In this document: positions 41,338 to 48,749 of the stretch, piece after piece
Layout: each line of letters starts with the position of its first letter
Position numbering within the stretch: the first letter of the stretch is position 1
Source: Sphingomonas montana
GTDB lineage: Bacteria; Pseudomonadota; Alphaproteobacteria; Sphingomonadales; Sphingomonadaceae
Direction: 5' to 3'
DNA: 48,749 nt
NCBI RefSeq assembly: GCF_001956315.1
Contig: NZ_MOLY01000020.1
Location: 1 to 48,749, forward strand
The notes under the pieces: model-generated
Database searches by the model: none
The model's input: the letters and a program-made list of their open reading frames with translations, nothing else
Told to the model about the DNA's origin: nothing
Translations under genes and position numbers: made by a program

Positions 41338-42219
41338 TCATTGCGGCAACAGGCGGGGAAACTCGTCCGGCAATTCCCGGGCGAGGAAGCCGATCGGCCC
41401 GCTGGTGGTGGCAACGCGTCGACCGCTCTGGCCGTGGAGCCAGACGCCCCAGCCGGACGCGACGACGGGCGGCGTTCCACGGGACAGCAGGCCACCGATC
41501 GCGCCGGCCAGCACGTCGCCCGAGCCGCCGGTGGCCAGACCCGTACCGCCGCCGCCATAATGGAGCACGGCGCCATCGGGTGCGGCGATAACCGTATCGC
41601 TGCCTTTCAGCACCACGACGGCACCGAAATCACGCGCTACGTCGCCCGCGATCCGTTCCGGATCGGCGGCGACCTGTTCCTCATCCATGCCGGTCAGGAT
41701 GGCCATCTCGCCATAGTGTGGGGTCAGGATCAGGGTTCCGCGGAACGACGCGGCGTCGGACCGCAGATCTTTCAGGCAACCAATCGCCATCGCGTCGATC
41801 ACCAGCACCACATCGTCGCGCGGGACCTGCAGCACCAGCCGCAGAAAGCGGGACGCGACGTCCGGGTCGCCGATTCCGGGGCCGAGGACCACCGCGTCGC
41901 ACGCGCTCAGTGCCTTTTTCAGGGCATCCGCGGCGTCGCCGATCTCACCGTCTTCGCCTTCGGGCAGGGCGATGGACGCTGCCTCCGGGACGAGCAGCCC
42001 AAGCGGCAGCGCGGCGGAAGCGACGGTTGCCAGCTGCAGCTTCCCGGCACCGACCCGGAGGGCCGCTTCCCCGGTCAGCCTCAGTGCCCCCGGGACCATT
42101 CGCGAACCGCCGATGACGAGCACGCGGCCGCGGCTGTTCTTGGTCGTGCCCTGACCATGGACCGGCACCGGGTGCGCCGCGATCCAGGCGCTGTCCAAAG
42201 GCGTCGCTGCGTCGTTCAT
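41338..42219 (-). CDS. nnrD: ADP/ATP-dependent NAD(P)H-hydrate dehydratase
   Basis: This is a 293-residue ribokinase-fold enzyme (YjeF C-terminal type). It repairs hydrated NADH and NADPH (NADHX) by dehydration with ADP or ATP. Motifs: GRVLVIGGSRMVPGALRLTG at the N-terminus, AVVLGPGIGDPDVASRFL, GTLILTPHYGEMAILTGM, GAVVVLKGSDTVIAAPDG and TGLATGGSGDVLAGAIGGLL with the catalytic Asp in GSGDVLAG. The N-terminal epimerase domain of fused Nnr proteins is absent. It overlaps the upstream phosphatase gene by the ATGA at 42219-42216, so the two are translated together. The neighbours include pncB, which gives the cluster an NAD maintenance theme. Confidence 0.92.
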   Translation of the reverse strand: MNDAATPLDSAWIAAHPVPVHGQGTTKNSRGRVLVIGGSRMVPGALRLTGEAALRVGAGKLQLATVASAALPLGLLVPEAASIALPEGEDGEIGDAADALKKALSACDAVVLGPGIGDPDVASRFLRLVLQVPRDDVVLVIDAMAIGCLKDLRSDAASFRGTLILTPHYGEMAILTGMDEEQVAADPERIAGDVARDFGAVVVLKGSDTVIAAPDGAVLHYGGGGTGLATGGSGDVLAGAIGGLLSRGTPPVVASGWGVWLHGQSGRRVATTSGPIGFLARELPDEFPRLLPQ

Positions 42220-43058
42220 CCGCGCACGCCCACGGTACGATCCGGTTCAGCAGTCGTCACGGCCGACCCAGTTTCACCAAAGTCCGCTACCGCATTGTAA
42301 CGGACCAGCGTCATGCCGCTGCTCCCGCCATCGTCGGCGTCGAAAACATATTCCGTCACCGAACAGTTCGCGACGTCCCCTTCGCGATCGATCGCCAGGA
42401 TCTGTTCCTCGGTCATGTTCTCGATGACGTAGCGCAGGCAGAGGACGACGACCTGATGCGCGACGATCATCACCCGACGGCCCGCATAGTGGAGCGCGAT
42501 CGTATCCATCAGCGAGCGCAGCCGGAAGATAACGTCGCACCAGCTCTCCCCGCCGGGGGGGCGATGGTAAAATTTGCCCAGCAACCGGCGAAACTCCGCC
42601 TGGTCCGGATAGACCGACGCGACACCGCTGACCGTGAGGCCATCGAGAATGCCGAACTCCTTCTCGCGCAATCGCTCGTCGACGCAGATCGGGCCATCGT
42701 CGGCCGTGCCGCCCGCGTCGCGGAACAGCGTAGCCGTCGCGCGGGCGCGGGCATAGGGGGAGGCAAGCATGACGTCGGGACGATCGCCGGCTTCGTGCTG
42801 CGCGAACCATGTACCGAGCGCGCGTGCCTGTTCCTCGCCGCGATCGGACAGGATGATATCGACGTCCCGCGTCGCTAGATCGATGCGGTCCGCGCCAAGG
42901 GCGTGCGCGGCGTCCCGGGCGACGTTGCCCGCGCTTTCACCGTGACGGACGATCCAGAGCCTGCTCGGCCAGTGGAGGCTCATGCCGTCGGCATCCCGGA
43001 CACTACGGCCCGGCCGACGTGCGACGATAATTTCACCAGACATATGCCGGCCATTCAT
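42216..43058 (-). CDS. Histidine phosphatase family protein
   Basis: This is a 280-residue protein of the histidine phosphatase superfamily. The catalytic RHG motif is in LWIVRHGESAGNVARDAA, followed by DIILSDRGEEQARALGTWFA, ASPYARARATATLFRDAG, VDERLREKEFGILDGLTVSG and the second His in RRVMIVAHQVVVLCLRYVIE. The fold removes phosphate from small molecules (phosphoglycerate mutase-like or sugar phosphatases). The substrate is unknown. The ATG at 43058 has AGGGAGAA upstream. It overlaps nnrD by four bases and follows pncB after a 94-base gap, so all three may share a promoter. Confidence 0.9.
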   Translation of the reverse strand: MNGRHMSGEIIVARRPGRSVRDADGMSLHWPSRLWIVRHGESAGNVARDAAHALGADRIDLATRDVDIILSDRGEEQARALGTWFAQHEAGDRPDVMLASPYARARATATLFRDAGGTADDGPICVDERLREKEFGILDGLTVSGVASVYPDQAEFRRLLGKFYHRPPGGESWCDVIFRLRSLMDTIALHYAGRRVMIVAHQVVVLCLRYVIENMTEEQILAIDREGDVANCSVTEYVFDADDGGSSGMTLVRYNAVADFGETGSAVTTAEPDRTVGVRG

Positions 43059-43152
43059 GCTTCTCCCTATCGTGCGAAAAGCGCATGGCAGCGCGTGCTG
43101 TTCCCCGCGTCATCGTTGCCGCTGGCCGAGGCCCGTCGAGGGTAGCGCTTGG

Positions 43153-44457
43153 CTAGACGACCACCGGGATCCGCGACCGGCCTTCCTCGCCGAAGAGGCG
43201 CAGGTAGCGCGCGATCTCGGCGGGATCGCCGGTCGCCTTGTCGGGGTTGTCCGAAAGCTTGACGGCGGGGCGGCCATTGGCAGTCACCACCTTGGCAACC
43301 AGCGAGAGCGGTTCCAGCCCCGCGGCACCGTTCGGCGCAAAGCCGCGGAAGTCGTTGGTCAGGTTGGTCCCCCATCCGAAGCTCATCCGGACGCGTCCGT
43401 CGAAATGGCGGTAGGTTTGCTCGATCGAATCGACGTCCATGCCGTCGGAGAAGATCAGGAGCTTGGTAGCCGGGTCGCGGCCATGCGCTTGCCACCAGCG
43501 CATGATCCGTTCGCCACCGGCGATGGGGGGCGCGCTGTCGGGGCGGAAGCCGGTCCAGTCCGCGACCCAGTCCGGTGCGTGTTCCAGGAAGGACGCAGTG
43601 CCAAAGGCATCGGGCAGCACGATCAGCAGATTGCCCGCATAATGGTGCCGCCAGTCGTCGAGCACGCGATAGGGGGCCGCGCGGACATCCCCGTCGTTTT
43701 CCGCCAGTGCGGCGCGCACCATGGGCAGTTCATGGGCGTTGGTTCCGATCGCTTCCAGATCATTGTCCATGGCCAGCAGGACGTTCGACGTGCCGATGAA
43801 ACGGGGGCCCAGCTCCTCCTTCAGCGCCTCGACGCACCAGCGCTGCCACAGGAAACCGTGACGGCGGCGCGTGCCGAAATCGGAGAGGACGAGGTTGGGC
43901 AAGGCGCGCAGCCGCTCGACCTTGCCCCACAGTCTGGACTTGGCACGCGCATAGAGGACATCGAGCGCGAAGCGACCCATACCCTTTGTCGCCGCGCGGG
44001 ACCGAAGCTCGTTGATGATCGTCAGCGCCGGGATTTCCCACATCGTGGTGTGCGTCCAGGGTCCGGCGAACTGCAGTTCGAACTGCCCGTCGACTTTGGT
44101 CAGCTAGTAGTCGGGCAGTCGGAAGTCTGCCAGCCAGGCGATGAAGTCGGGCTTGAAGATCCGTGCCTGTCCGGCGAAGCTGTTGCCCGCCAGCCAGATA
44201 GGCTCCTTCTTGCTGAACCGAATCGTGCGCGCATGGTCGAGCTGTGCCCGCAACTCCGCCTCGTCGATGTCGTCGGCCAGGCGGACCGACTTCGTGCGAT
44301 TGATGAGCGCGAAGGTCGCTTGCACGTCCGGGTAGAGATGCCGGATCATCTGGAGCATCAACAGCTTGTAGAAATCGGTGTCGAGCAGGCTGCGGACGAT
44401 CGGGTCAAGCCGGAAGCCGTGATCGTAGGTCCAAGTCGCGATATCTGTGACGGCCAT
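43153..44457 (-). pseudogene. pncB: Nicotinate phosphoribosyltransferase with an internal TAG
   Basis: The gene reads as one pncB of about 434 codons split by a single amber stop. The first half (44457 on): [34 protein letters not shown] and [10 protein letters not shown]. Then TAG (44104-44106) and, in the same frame, [58 protein letters not shown] with the catalytic His region, [14 protein letters not shown] and [14 protein letters not shown]. The usual residue at the stop is Glu (GAG), so one G-to-T change explains it. The enzyme joins nicotinate to PRPP in NAD salvage. A break in such a gene is surprising beside intact nnrD. Confidence 0.9.
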
Positions 44458-44478
44458 GAAGCGCGCTCATCCTGCTGT

Positions 44479-44838
44479 CTACTTGCTGTTCAGGGCACGT
44501 TTGGCATCGAACACGGCGTCGGCGGCCTGATCGCCAACCCGGCCGACATCCCGGTCGAACCGGTCAACGATGCGCGGCGCGGTCAGTCCGTCCAGCCCGC
44601 GGCGGAGCAGGCGCTGATATTCCTGACGGGAGTCTGCCCTGGCGAATGTCCGGGCCTTGAACTCGGAAAGAGCGGCCTCGAACTTCAGCCGGTCGCGTGG
44701 GCCGAGATCGGCCTGTGCCGCACGCAACGTACGATTGAACGTTTCCGCGCTGGTGCCGTCGATGACGGTGGGCGCGTCGGAGCCGAAGCCGCAGGCCGAA
44801 ACGAGGCAGCATGAAATCAGGAGGAGCAAAGGCCGCAT
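44479..44838 (-). CDS. Lipoprotein, DUF6694-like
   Basis: This is a 119-residue lipoprotein read from the ATG at 44838, which has GAAGGA upstream. MRPLLLLISCCLVSACGFGS is a lipoprotein signal with SAC as the lipobox and Cys16 as the anchor. The mature part has DAPTVIDGTSAETFNRTLRA, AQADLGPRDRLKFEAALSEF and KARTFARADSRQEYQRLLRR, a helical pair typical of the DUF6694 lipoproteins (DGTSxExFxxS, LxxxxRxxFxxAL). It ends with VGDQAADAVFDAKRALNSK. Localisation should be the outer face of the inner membrane or the outer membrane. It lies 20 bases downstream of the start of pncB's upstream side; the coupling is unclear. Confidence 0.75.
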   Translation of the reverse strand: MRPLLLLISCCLVSACGFGSDAPTVIDGTSAETFNRTLRAAQADLGPRDRLKFEAALSEFKARTFARADSRQEYQRLLRRGLDGLTAPRIVDRFDRDVGRVGDQAADAVFDAKRALNSK

Positions 44839-44914
44839 GGATTTTCCTTCAAGACCAATCTGCAATGATCCGGCGGGTCCCTCGCGTGATCGTTCCTGCC
44901 GCCGATCGCGATGA

Positions 44915-45075
44915 TCAGAGCAGACGCAGCACGACGCCGCTGAATAACAACAACTTCAGCGGGATCGCCACATCGAAAACAACGCGAGCGGGAGCAGTTG
45001 GCGCAGGCGGCCGCCACGGCGCGGCATCGCCAGTGCCTCGTCGGCATGGTCCGTGTCGGTGATCGGTCCCGTCAT
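44915..45075 (-). pseudogene. Small C-terminal-anchored membrane protein with a frameshift
   Basis: The ATG at 45075 begins MTGPITDTDHADEALAMPRR, GGRLRQLLPLAL; the continuation in the next frame, FDVAIPLKLLLFSGVVLRLL, ends in a proper stop at 44915-44917. The break falls in a run of four As on the plus strand (44976-44979, TTTT on the coding strand). One more T would give a protein of about 53 residues with one C-terminal transmembrane segment. It is too short for usual gene callers and may be a real small membrane protein. The rest of 44839-45290 shows nothing else I can support. Confidence 0.45.
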
Positions 45076-45290
45076 GCGCCCAAGTTCGGGATGGTGAAGC
45101 CGGCGCGGACGGCAGTCACGAGCAAGTCCGGTCCGGCAGCGCGGCGGCGAGGGGCGGCGGAGCGGGCATCGCTGCCGCCGCTCGGTGCCGGCGTTGATGT
45201 GACCGGCAACGCTGCGCAGCCAAGGATGCATGGGTTGAAGAGAGATGGCTGGATCGCGCGTACCGCGTTCCCCGGGGTTCCGGCCCTGTG

Positions 45291-45770
45291 TCAGCGCCGC
45301 CTGCGCAGGGCGAGCAGACCCAGCGTCACACCGGCGAGTACCGCGACCTTGACCGCAAGTCCCTTCTTGTTGTGCTGCCATTCGGCACGTCCACCCATTT
45401 CGGCCGGGATGTTGGGCACCTTGCCGTGACTCAGATCCTCGATCACGCCCTCGACAACATTGATCCGATCGGCACCCATCAGCAGAAGCCAATGCCACCA
45501 GTCGGACTCGCTGCGGCGGAACGCATAGCGGCGGATCATGCCGCTGAGCCCGGTCGGCGGCGTCGACGTGCCGACTACTGCGGGCAGGCGGTTATGTTCG
45601 ATCGACTGCAGTATCTCGACATCGGGTGCCTGTTGCGTCGGGCGGTCCCAGTTCAGCCCGTCCGTCTGTAGATCCTCACGGTGGCGGATCGGGTAGGTCG
45701 GGTTGTTGCGCGTGTCTGCGTCCACACCCCAGCCGGGGATCTTCGACGTATCGACCAGTTCCCTGCTCAT
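45291..45770 (-). CDS. Conserved hypothetical protein with C-terminal membrane anchor
   Basis: This is a 159-residue protein from the ATG at 45770, with AAGGAGAA upstream. The N-terminal SRELVDTSKIPGWGVDADTR, NNPTYPIRHREDLQTDGLNW and DRPTQQAPDVEILQSIEHNR, then the segment TGLSGMIRRYAFRRSESDWW and HWLLLMGADRINVVEGVIED, are shared with proteins I recall from sphingomonads and Methylobacterium, always next to a zinc alcohol dehydrogenase. The end, VKVAVLAGVTLGLLALRRRR, is a single transmembrane helix with basic residues. Its function is unknown. It lies 13 bases after the dehydrogenase stop, so the two form an operon. Confidence 0.75.
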   Translation of the reverse strand: MSRELVDTSKIPGWGVDADTRNNPTYPIRHREDLQTDGLNWDRPTQQAPDVEILQSIEHNRLPAVVGTSTPPTGLSGMIRRYAFRRSESDWWHWLLLMGADRINVVEGVIEDLSHGKVPNIPAEMGGRAEWQHNKKGLAVKVAVLAGVTLGLLALRRRR

Positions 45771-45783
45771 GACCGGTTCTCCT

Positions 45784-46932
45784 TCATGCGCCATTGGGCA
45801 GAACCACAGGCTTGATGCAGCCATCGAGCTTGGCCGAGAAAAGATGATAGGCATCCGCGATGTCGGCCAGCGGCACGCGGTGCGTGATCATCGCCTTGGG
45901 GTTCAGGTGCCCGGCCTGGATATGGTCGATGAGCCGGGGCAGCAGTCGCCGGACCGACGCCTGGTTGGCGCGGATCGTGATGCCCTTGTTCACGACATTC
46001 CCAATCGGAATGATGTTGCCAGTCGGGCCGTAGACGCCGACGATCGAAACCACGCCGCCCTTCTTCACCGCGTTGATCGCCCAGTGCAGCGCGATCGCAT
46101 TGCCCGCCTCGAGCTTCAATTTGGTACCGATCAGGGTCTGAAGAGCATTGCCGGCCGCGTCGCCGCCGACCGCGTCGATACAGACATCCGCACCCAGCGA
46201 GTCCGTCTGCTTCTTCAGGAACACTACCATGTCGTCGATCTCGCGGAAATTATAGACTTCCGCCGGGCAGAACGTCCGCGCGAAATCGAGGCGGTATTCG
46301 ATGTGGTCGATGATGATCACGCGACCTGCACCGAACAGCCATGCGGACCGCGCGGCCATCAGCCCGACCGGCCCGGCACCGAACACGACGACCGTGTCGC
46401 CCGACTGGATGCCGCCCATTTCGGCGGCTTGGTAACCGGTCGGGACGACATCGGTCAGCAGCACCGCGTCGTCCGGATCCATCCAGTCCGGGATTACCAT
46501 CGGCCCGACATCGGCATAGGGGACGCGCACATATTGCGCCTGACCGCCATCATAGCCACCCGCGGTGTGCGAGTAGCCGAAGATGCCGCCGACTGCCGTC
46601 GCCTGCGCGTTGGACTCGTGACAATTGCCGAACAGGCCCTGCTGGCAGAACTGGCACTTGCCGCAGGCGATGTTGAAGGGGACGAGGACGTGATCCCCCG
46701 CCGTCAGGTTGCGCACTTCCGGCCCCACCTGCTCGACGATCCCGCAGAACTCGTGCCCGAACGTCATGCCGACCCGCGTGTCGGGGACCATGCCGTGGTA
46801 GAGGTGCAGATCGGACCCGCAAATGCAGGATCGAGTAACACGGACGATCGCATCCTCCGGATGGAGGATTATCGGCATCGGCTTCTCGTCGACGCGGACC
46901 CGATACGGACCGCGGTAATTCATCGCAAGCAT
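45784..46932 (-). CDS. Zinc-dependent alcohol/formaldehyde dehydrogenase (MDR)
   Basis: This is a 382-residue zinc MDR enzyme. Catalytic-zinc ligands lie in ICGSDLHLYHG (Cys) and GMTFGHEFCGIVEQVGPEVR (His, Glu). The structural zinc cluster is ACGKCQFCQQGLFGNC with four Cys. The NAD-binding motif is VVVFGAGPVGLMAARSAWLF. The family includes glutathione-independent formaldehyde dehydrogenases and threonine dehydrogenase-like enzymes; the long catalytic insert (TGYQAAEMGGIQSGDTV) fits the former. AGGG lies seven bases upstream of the ATG at 46932 (alternative 46923). It probably oxidises small alcohols or aldehydes in the cytoplasm, and its tail-anchored partner follows in the operon. Confidence 0.9.
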   Translation of the reverse strand: MLAMNYRGPYRVRVDEKPMPIILHPEDAIVRVTRSCICGSDLHLYHGMVPDTRVGMTFGHEFCGIVEQVGPEVRNLTAGDHVLVPFNIACGKCQFCQQGLFGNCHESNAQATAVGGIFGYSHTAGGYDGGQAQYVRVPYADVGPMVIPDWMDPDDAVLLTDVVPTGYQAAEMGGIQSGDTVVVFGAGPVGLMAARSAWLFGAGRVIIIDHIEYRLDFARTFCPAEVYNFREIDDMVVFLKKQTDSLGADVCIDAVGGDAAGNALQTLIGTKLKLEAGNAIALHWAINAVKKGGVVSIVGVYGPTGNIIPIGNVVNKGITIRANQASVRRLLPRLIDHIQAGHLNPKAMITHRVPLADIADAYHLFSAKLDGCIKPVVLPNGA

Positions 46933-46993
46933 GTGCTAGCCCTGATTTGGTCCGATCTTGCGATCGGAGCGTCGATTGCAGCCGTCGGCAGAT

Positions 46994-47209
46994 CTAGCGC
47001 GCGGTGCGGGTGTCGACATGAACCGGCCGCTTGCGCGGGATGAGCCCGGCCAGCCCGACGAGTCCGAGCAGACCCCAGGGAAAATCATCGTCTTCCCGGG
47101 TCTGCGTCGTTGCGGTTCCGCCGTCGCTGGTGGACTGGGCATTCGCGGTGGCAGGGGTGATTGCAGCAAGTGCCGATGCCGCAACGACGATCGAAAGCCG
47201 TGTCTTCAT
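46994..47209 (-). CDS. WGxxGxxG-type small exported protein
   Basis: This is a 71-residue protein. MKTRLSIVVAASALAAITPA then TANAQ is a signal peptide. The mature part is short and acidic (TSDGGTATTQTREDDD), followed by the C-terminal motif FPWGLLGLVGLAGLIPRKRP, which fits the WGxxGxxG-CTERM pattern: a Trp-Gly glycine-spaced hydrophobic stretch and basic residues, as in other C-terminal sorting/anchoring signals. AAAGGA precedes the ATG. Its partner at 47240-47461 has a variant of the same motif. Function unknown; such proteins are probably fixed in the envelope by their C-terminus. Confidence 0.8.
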   Translation of the reverse strand: MKTRLSIVVAASALAAITPATANAQSTSDGGTATTQTREDDDFPWGLLGLVGLAGLIPRKRPVHVDTRTAR

Positions 47210-47239
47210 GACAATATCCTTTGGTTTGTTCGGGGGACT

Positions 47240-47461
47240 TCAGTTTCGCGGGGCGGGGGCGGCATGATGTCTGCGAAGCCCGGCAAGGCCGGCGAGACCG
47301 AGCAGGCCCAGATAATCCCATGGGATCTGCTGGTCCTGACCTTCGGACCGTCGCTCCTGTGTCTCGGTCGCGATACCGGTCATACTGTTCTGCGCAGGAA
47401 GCGCGGTCGGTATGAACCCCGCACTCGCGACAGCAAACAGGATATATCGAGGATGCGCCAT
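47240..47461 (-). CDS. WGxxGxxG-like small exported protein (variant)
   Basis: This is a 73-residue protein. MAHPRYILFAVASAGFIPTA then LPAQ is a signal peptide. The mature part has EDQ-like polar residues (TQERRSEGQDQQ) and the C-terminal segment IPWDYLGLLGLAGLAGLRRH, a variant of the WGxxGxxG motif with Asp in place of Gly and Tyr next to it. The order signal-polar linker-PW-glycine-spaced hydrophobic stretch-basic end is the same as in 46994-47209, and the two genes lie head to tail 30 bases apart, so they are a paralogous pair. CAGGGAAC precedes the ATG. Function unknown. Confidence 0.75.
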   Translation of the reverse strand: MAHPRYILFAVASAGFIPTALPAQNSMTGIATETQERRSEGQDQQIPWDYLGLLGLAGLAGLRRHHAAPAPRN

Positions 47462-47872
47462 GATGTTCCCTGCTTTAATCGTTATCCAGTGATTACCAGA
47501 ACATCACAATTTCGTACTCGTTCCGAATTAGTTGAAGGTTGTGGTGGAATAATAGTGATTTTCGCATTATATTTGATCTATGATATTATTGCCATGTGAT
47601 CTGGATCAATCAATCGGCCGGTGAACAAAGGCAACATGTTCCGCACCGATCAGGCCCGGTTCACCGTTGCTGCATAGGCGAATATTCCGTCCGTCTAGGG
47701 GGCGGCGTGAAACCGTCACTTGCCGTCGAGATCGAAGCCCATGCAAGGCGCAGGTGCACGATCATGCCGACCGCCGACCGGGGCGGACCCGCTGCTTTGA
47801 TGGGATCATGGGAGGATCGGCGGGGACCTCGCTCGCGTCGTCGAGACCGATCGCAAGCCTGGAGGTGCAGGG
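47462..47872. other. Intergenic stretch upstream of the small exported proteins
   Basis: This 411-base gap is AT-rich in its left half (around 47490-47610, tracts such as TATGATATTATTG) and GC-rich on the right. The left half probably holds the promoter of the two small exported protein genes. No gene is recognisable on either strand; the frame 47667-48086 plus overlaps the MBL gene and is its shadow. Confidence 0.5.
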
Positions 47873-48749
47873 TCAGAGCGGCGAACCGGCGCGACAGCGT
47901 TCCAGTTCGACGGGATCGTGCGCGCAGGTGACGGTCACTTCGGCACGACGTTCGATCGAAAGGCTGCGCAGCCGCCCTTGGTTGGCCATGCGGCTGGTCG
48001 CATCGACTTCCATCAATCGCTGGTACGCGCGCAGGCCCGGCGTGCAGTGTCGCCGCGCTTGCCGCATTTCACCACGATGGAAATAAGCATCGCCGGCATG
48101 GAGCAGCCAGCGTCCGTCGGACCCGCGGACCGCAACGCCGGCGTGGCCCCAGGTATGGCCGGGCAGCGGCACGAGCAGTATTTCAGGCGGTAGGCCGTCC
48201 AGATTGCGCACCGCGTCGAAACCGAACCAGGGTTCGCCCAAGGCGCCGTAATGACGCCAGTTGCGTACGTCGTTCAGTTGCGACGTGCGCCAGCGGTTGC
48301 GCGCGACGACGCCCGCGTGCGGCCCCGTCGCATCATCATATTCACGCGCCATGACGTGAACGATGGCGTTCGGAAAATCCTCCAGCCCGCCGGCGTGGTC
48401 GAAATCGAGATGCGTCGCCACAATATGACGGACGTCCGACGCCTGGAAACCGAGCGCCTCGATCTGTCGGATTGCGGTGTCGCATTCCCGCAGGCGAATG
48501 TTCAGGAGCAGCCGCCACGGCCGGGTGATACGCGGTTCCGGACCGCGGTGCGGATGGGCGACATCACGCAAACCATAGCCGGTATCGATCAGCACTAGTC
48601 CGTGCGCGTCCGTCTCGATTAGCAGGCAATGGCATATGATCCGGCCGAGCAACCCCCTGCTGCGCCCATCAAAGAGCGCCCCGCCCAGGGGGCAGTCCGT
48701 GCCGCAGTTCAGATGGTGGATGCGCAACGCCGGTTCCCATCGTTCGAGG
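47873..48749 (-). CDS. Metallo-beta-lactamase fold hydrolase (may run off right edge)
   Basis: The frame begins at or beyond the right edge and ends at 47873. The first safe residues are LRIHHLNCGTDCPLGGALFD, and the frame stays open to the window end with ERWEPA before that, so the start is uncertain (a TTG at 48727 is one option). MBL metal ligands: ATHLDFDHAGGLEDFPNAIV gives HxxxDH, VPLPGHTWGHAGVAVRG gives the second His, and LLHAGDAYFHRGEM gives the Asp. Close family members are lactonase/quorum-quenching-like or general MBL hydrolases. The long insert after the first His motif (EYDDATGPHAGVVARNRWRT) is seen in AHL-lactonase-like proteins. Substrate unknown. Confidence 0.85.
   Translation of the reverse strand, partial: LERWEPALRIHHLNCGTDCPLGGALFDGRSRGLLGRIICHCLLIETDAHGLVLIDTGYGLRDVAHPHRGPEPRITRPWRLLLNIRLRECDTAIRQIEALGFQASDVRHIVATHLDFDHAGGLEDFPNAIVHVMAREYDDATGPHAGVVARNRWRTSQLNDVRNWRHYGALGEPWFGFDAVRNLDGLPPEILLVPLPGHTWGHAGVAVRGSDGRWLLHAGDAYFHRGEMRQARRHCTPGLRAYQRLMEVDATSRMANQGRLRSLSIERRAEVTVTCAHDPVELERCRAGSPL

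Noticed and set aside
42982-44814. 610-codon open frame on the plus strand
   Set aside because: It is antisense to pncB and its neighbours. Its sequence has no motif and follows the codon shadow of the minus strand.
45703-47043. 446-codon open frame on the plus strand
   Set aside because: It is antisense to the zinc dehydrogenase, which has all metal ligands and the NAD motif.

Overview
The window is GC-rich, with protein families and small-gene habits that point to an alphaproteobacterium of the sphingomonad type: a MucR/Ros regulator without zinc cysteines, a HisKA_2 kinase with single-domain receivers, DUF3768, DUF2490, DUF805, WGxxGxxG-type small secreted proteins, and many one-gene regulators facing the genes they probably control. 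This is inference from gene content; there is no rRNA or tRNA to confirm it, and no CRISPR array was seen.

Layout. 0-4.3 kb: envelope and hypothetical genes on the minus strand (two lipoproteins, DUF805, DUF2490, DUF3616). 4.4-7 kb: an AraC regulator divergent from a zinc-free MDR oxidoreductase and a small translationally coupled partner. 7-11.2 kb: an ECF sigma factor behind a striking double palindrome, a TetR regulator, and decayed DNA holding remnants of a ferredoxin reductase and a ketopantoate reductase. 11.2-17.1 kb: an epoxide hydrolase, a LysR/extradiol dioxygenase/azoreductase unit, a LysR gene with an internal stop, and a TonB-C-like protein. 17.4-27.3 kb: a signalling island with a receiver, a GAF-HisKA_2 kinase, three Crp/Fnr proteins, a MucR protein, a GAF-GGDEF cyclase and a broken GAF-GGDEF-EAL gene. 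It holds two copies of the same Crp plus small-protein divergent module, in opposite orientation. 28-32.1 kb: a MarR-controlled oxidative detoxification operon. 32.1-36.8 kb: inverted-repeat DNA, two exported or membrane proteins, and a small mobile-element scar (XRE, DUF3768, integrase catalytic domain, IS5-type scrap, decayed gene). 36.8-48.7 kb: a glycan and redox cluster with a glycosyltransferase-UDP-galactopyranose mutase fusion, a degenerate receiver, a GH1-like protein, NAD(P)H-hydrate dehydratase, histidine phosphatase, nicotinate phosphoribosyltransferase, zinc alcohol dehydrogenase, small anchored proteins and an MBL hydrolase running to the edge.

A recurring oddity is the number of otherwise well-preserved genes carrying one or two lesions: in-frame stops in a LysR gene, the EAL gene and pncB, and minus-one-type frameshifts in the GAF-EAL gene, a GST and a small membrane protein. 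They mean either local gene decay or residual sequence error; reads or a related genome would decide. The best leads for new biology are the duplicated Crp/small-protein module, the relic of a duplicated receiver promoter region, the res-like array of TGTCGC half-sites, and the fusion-rich glycan cluster.
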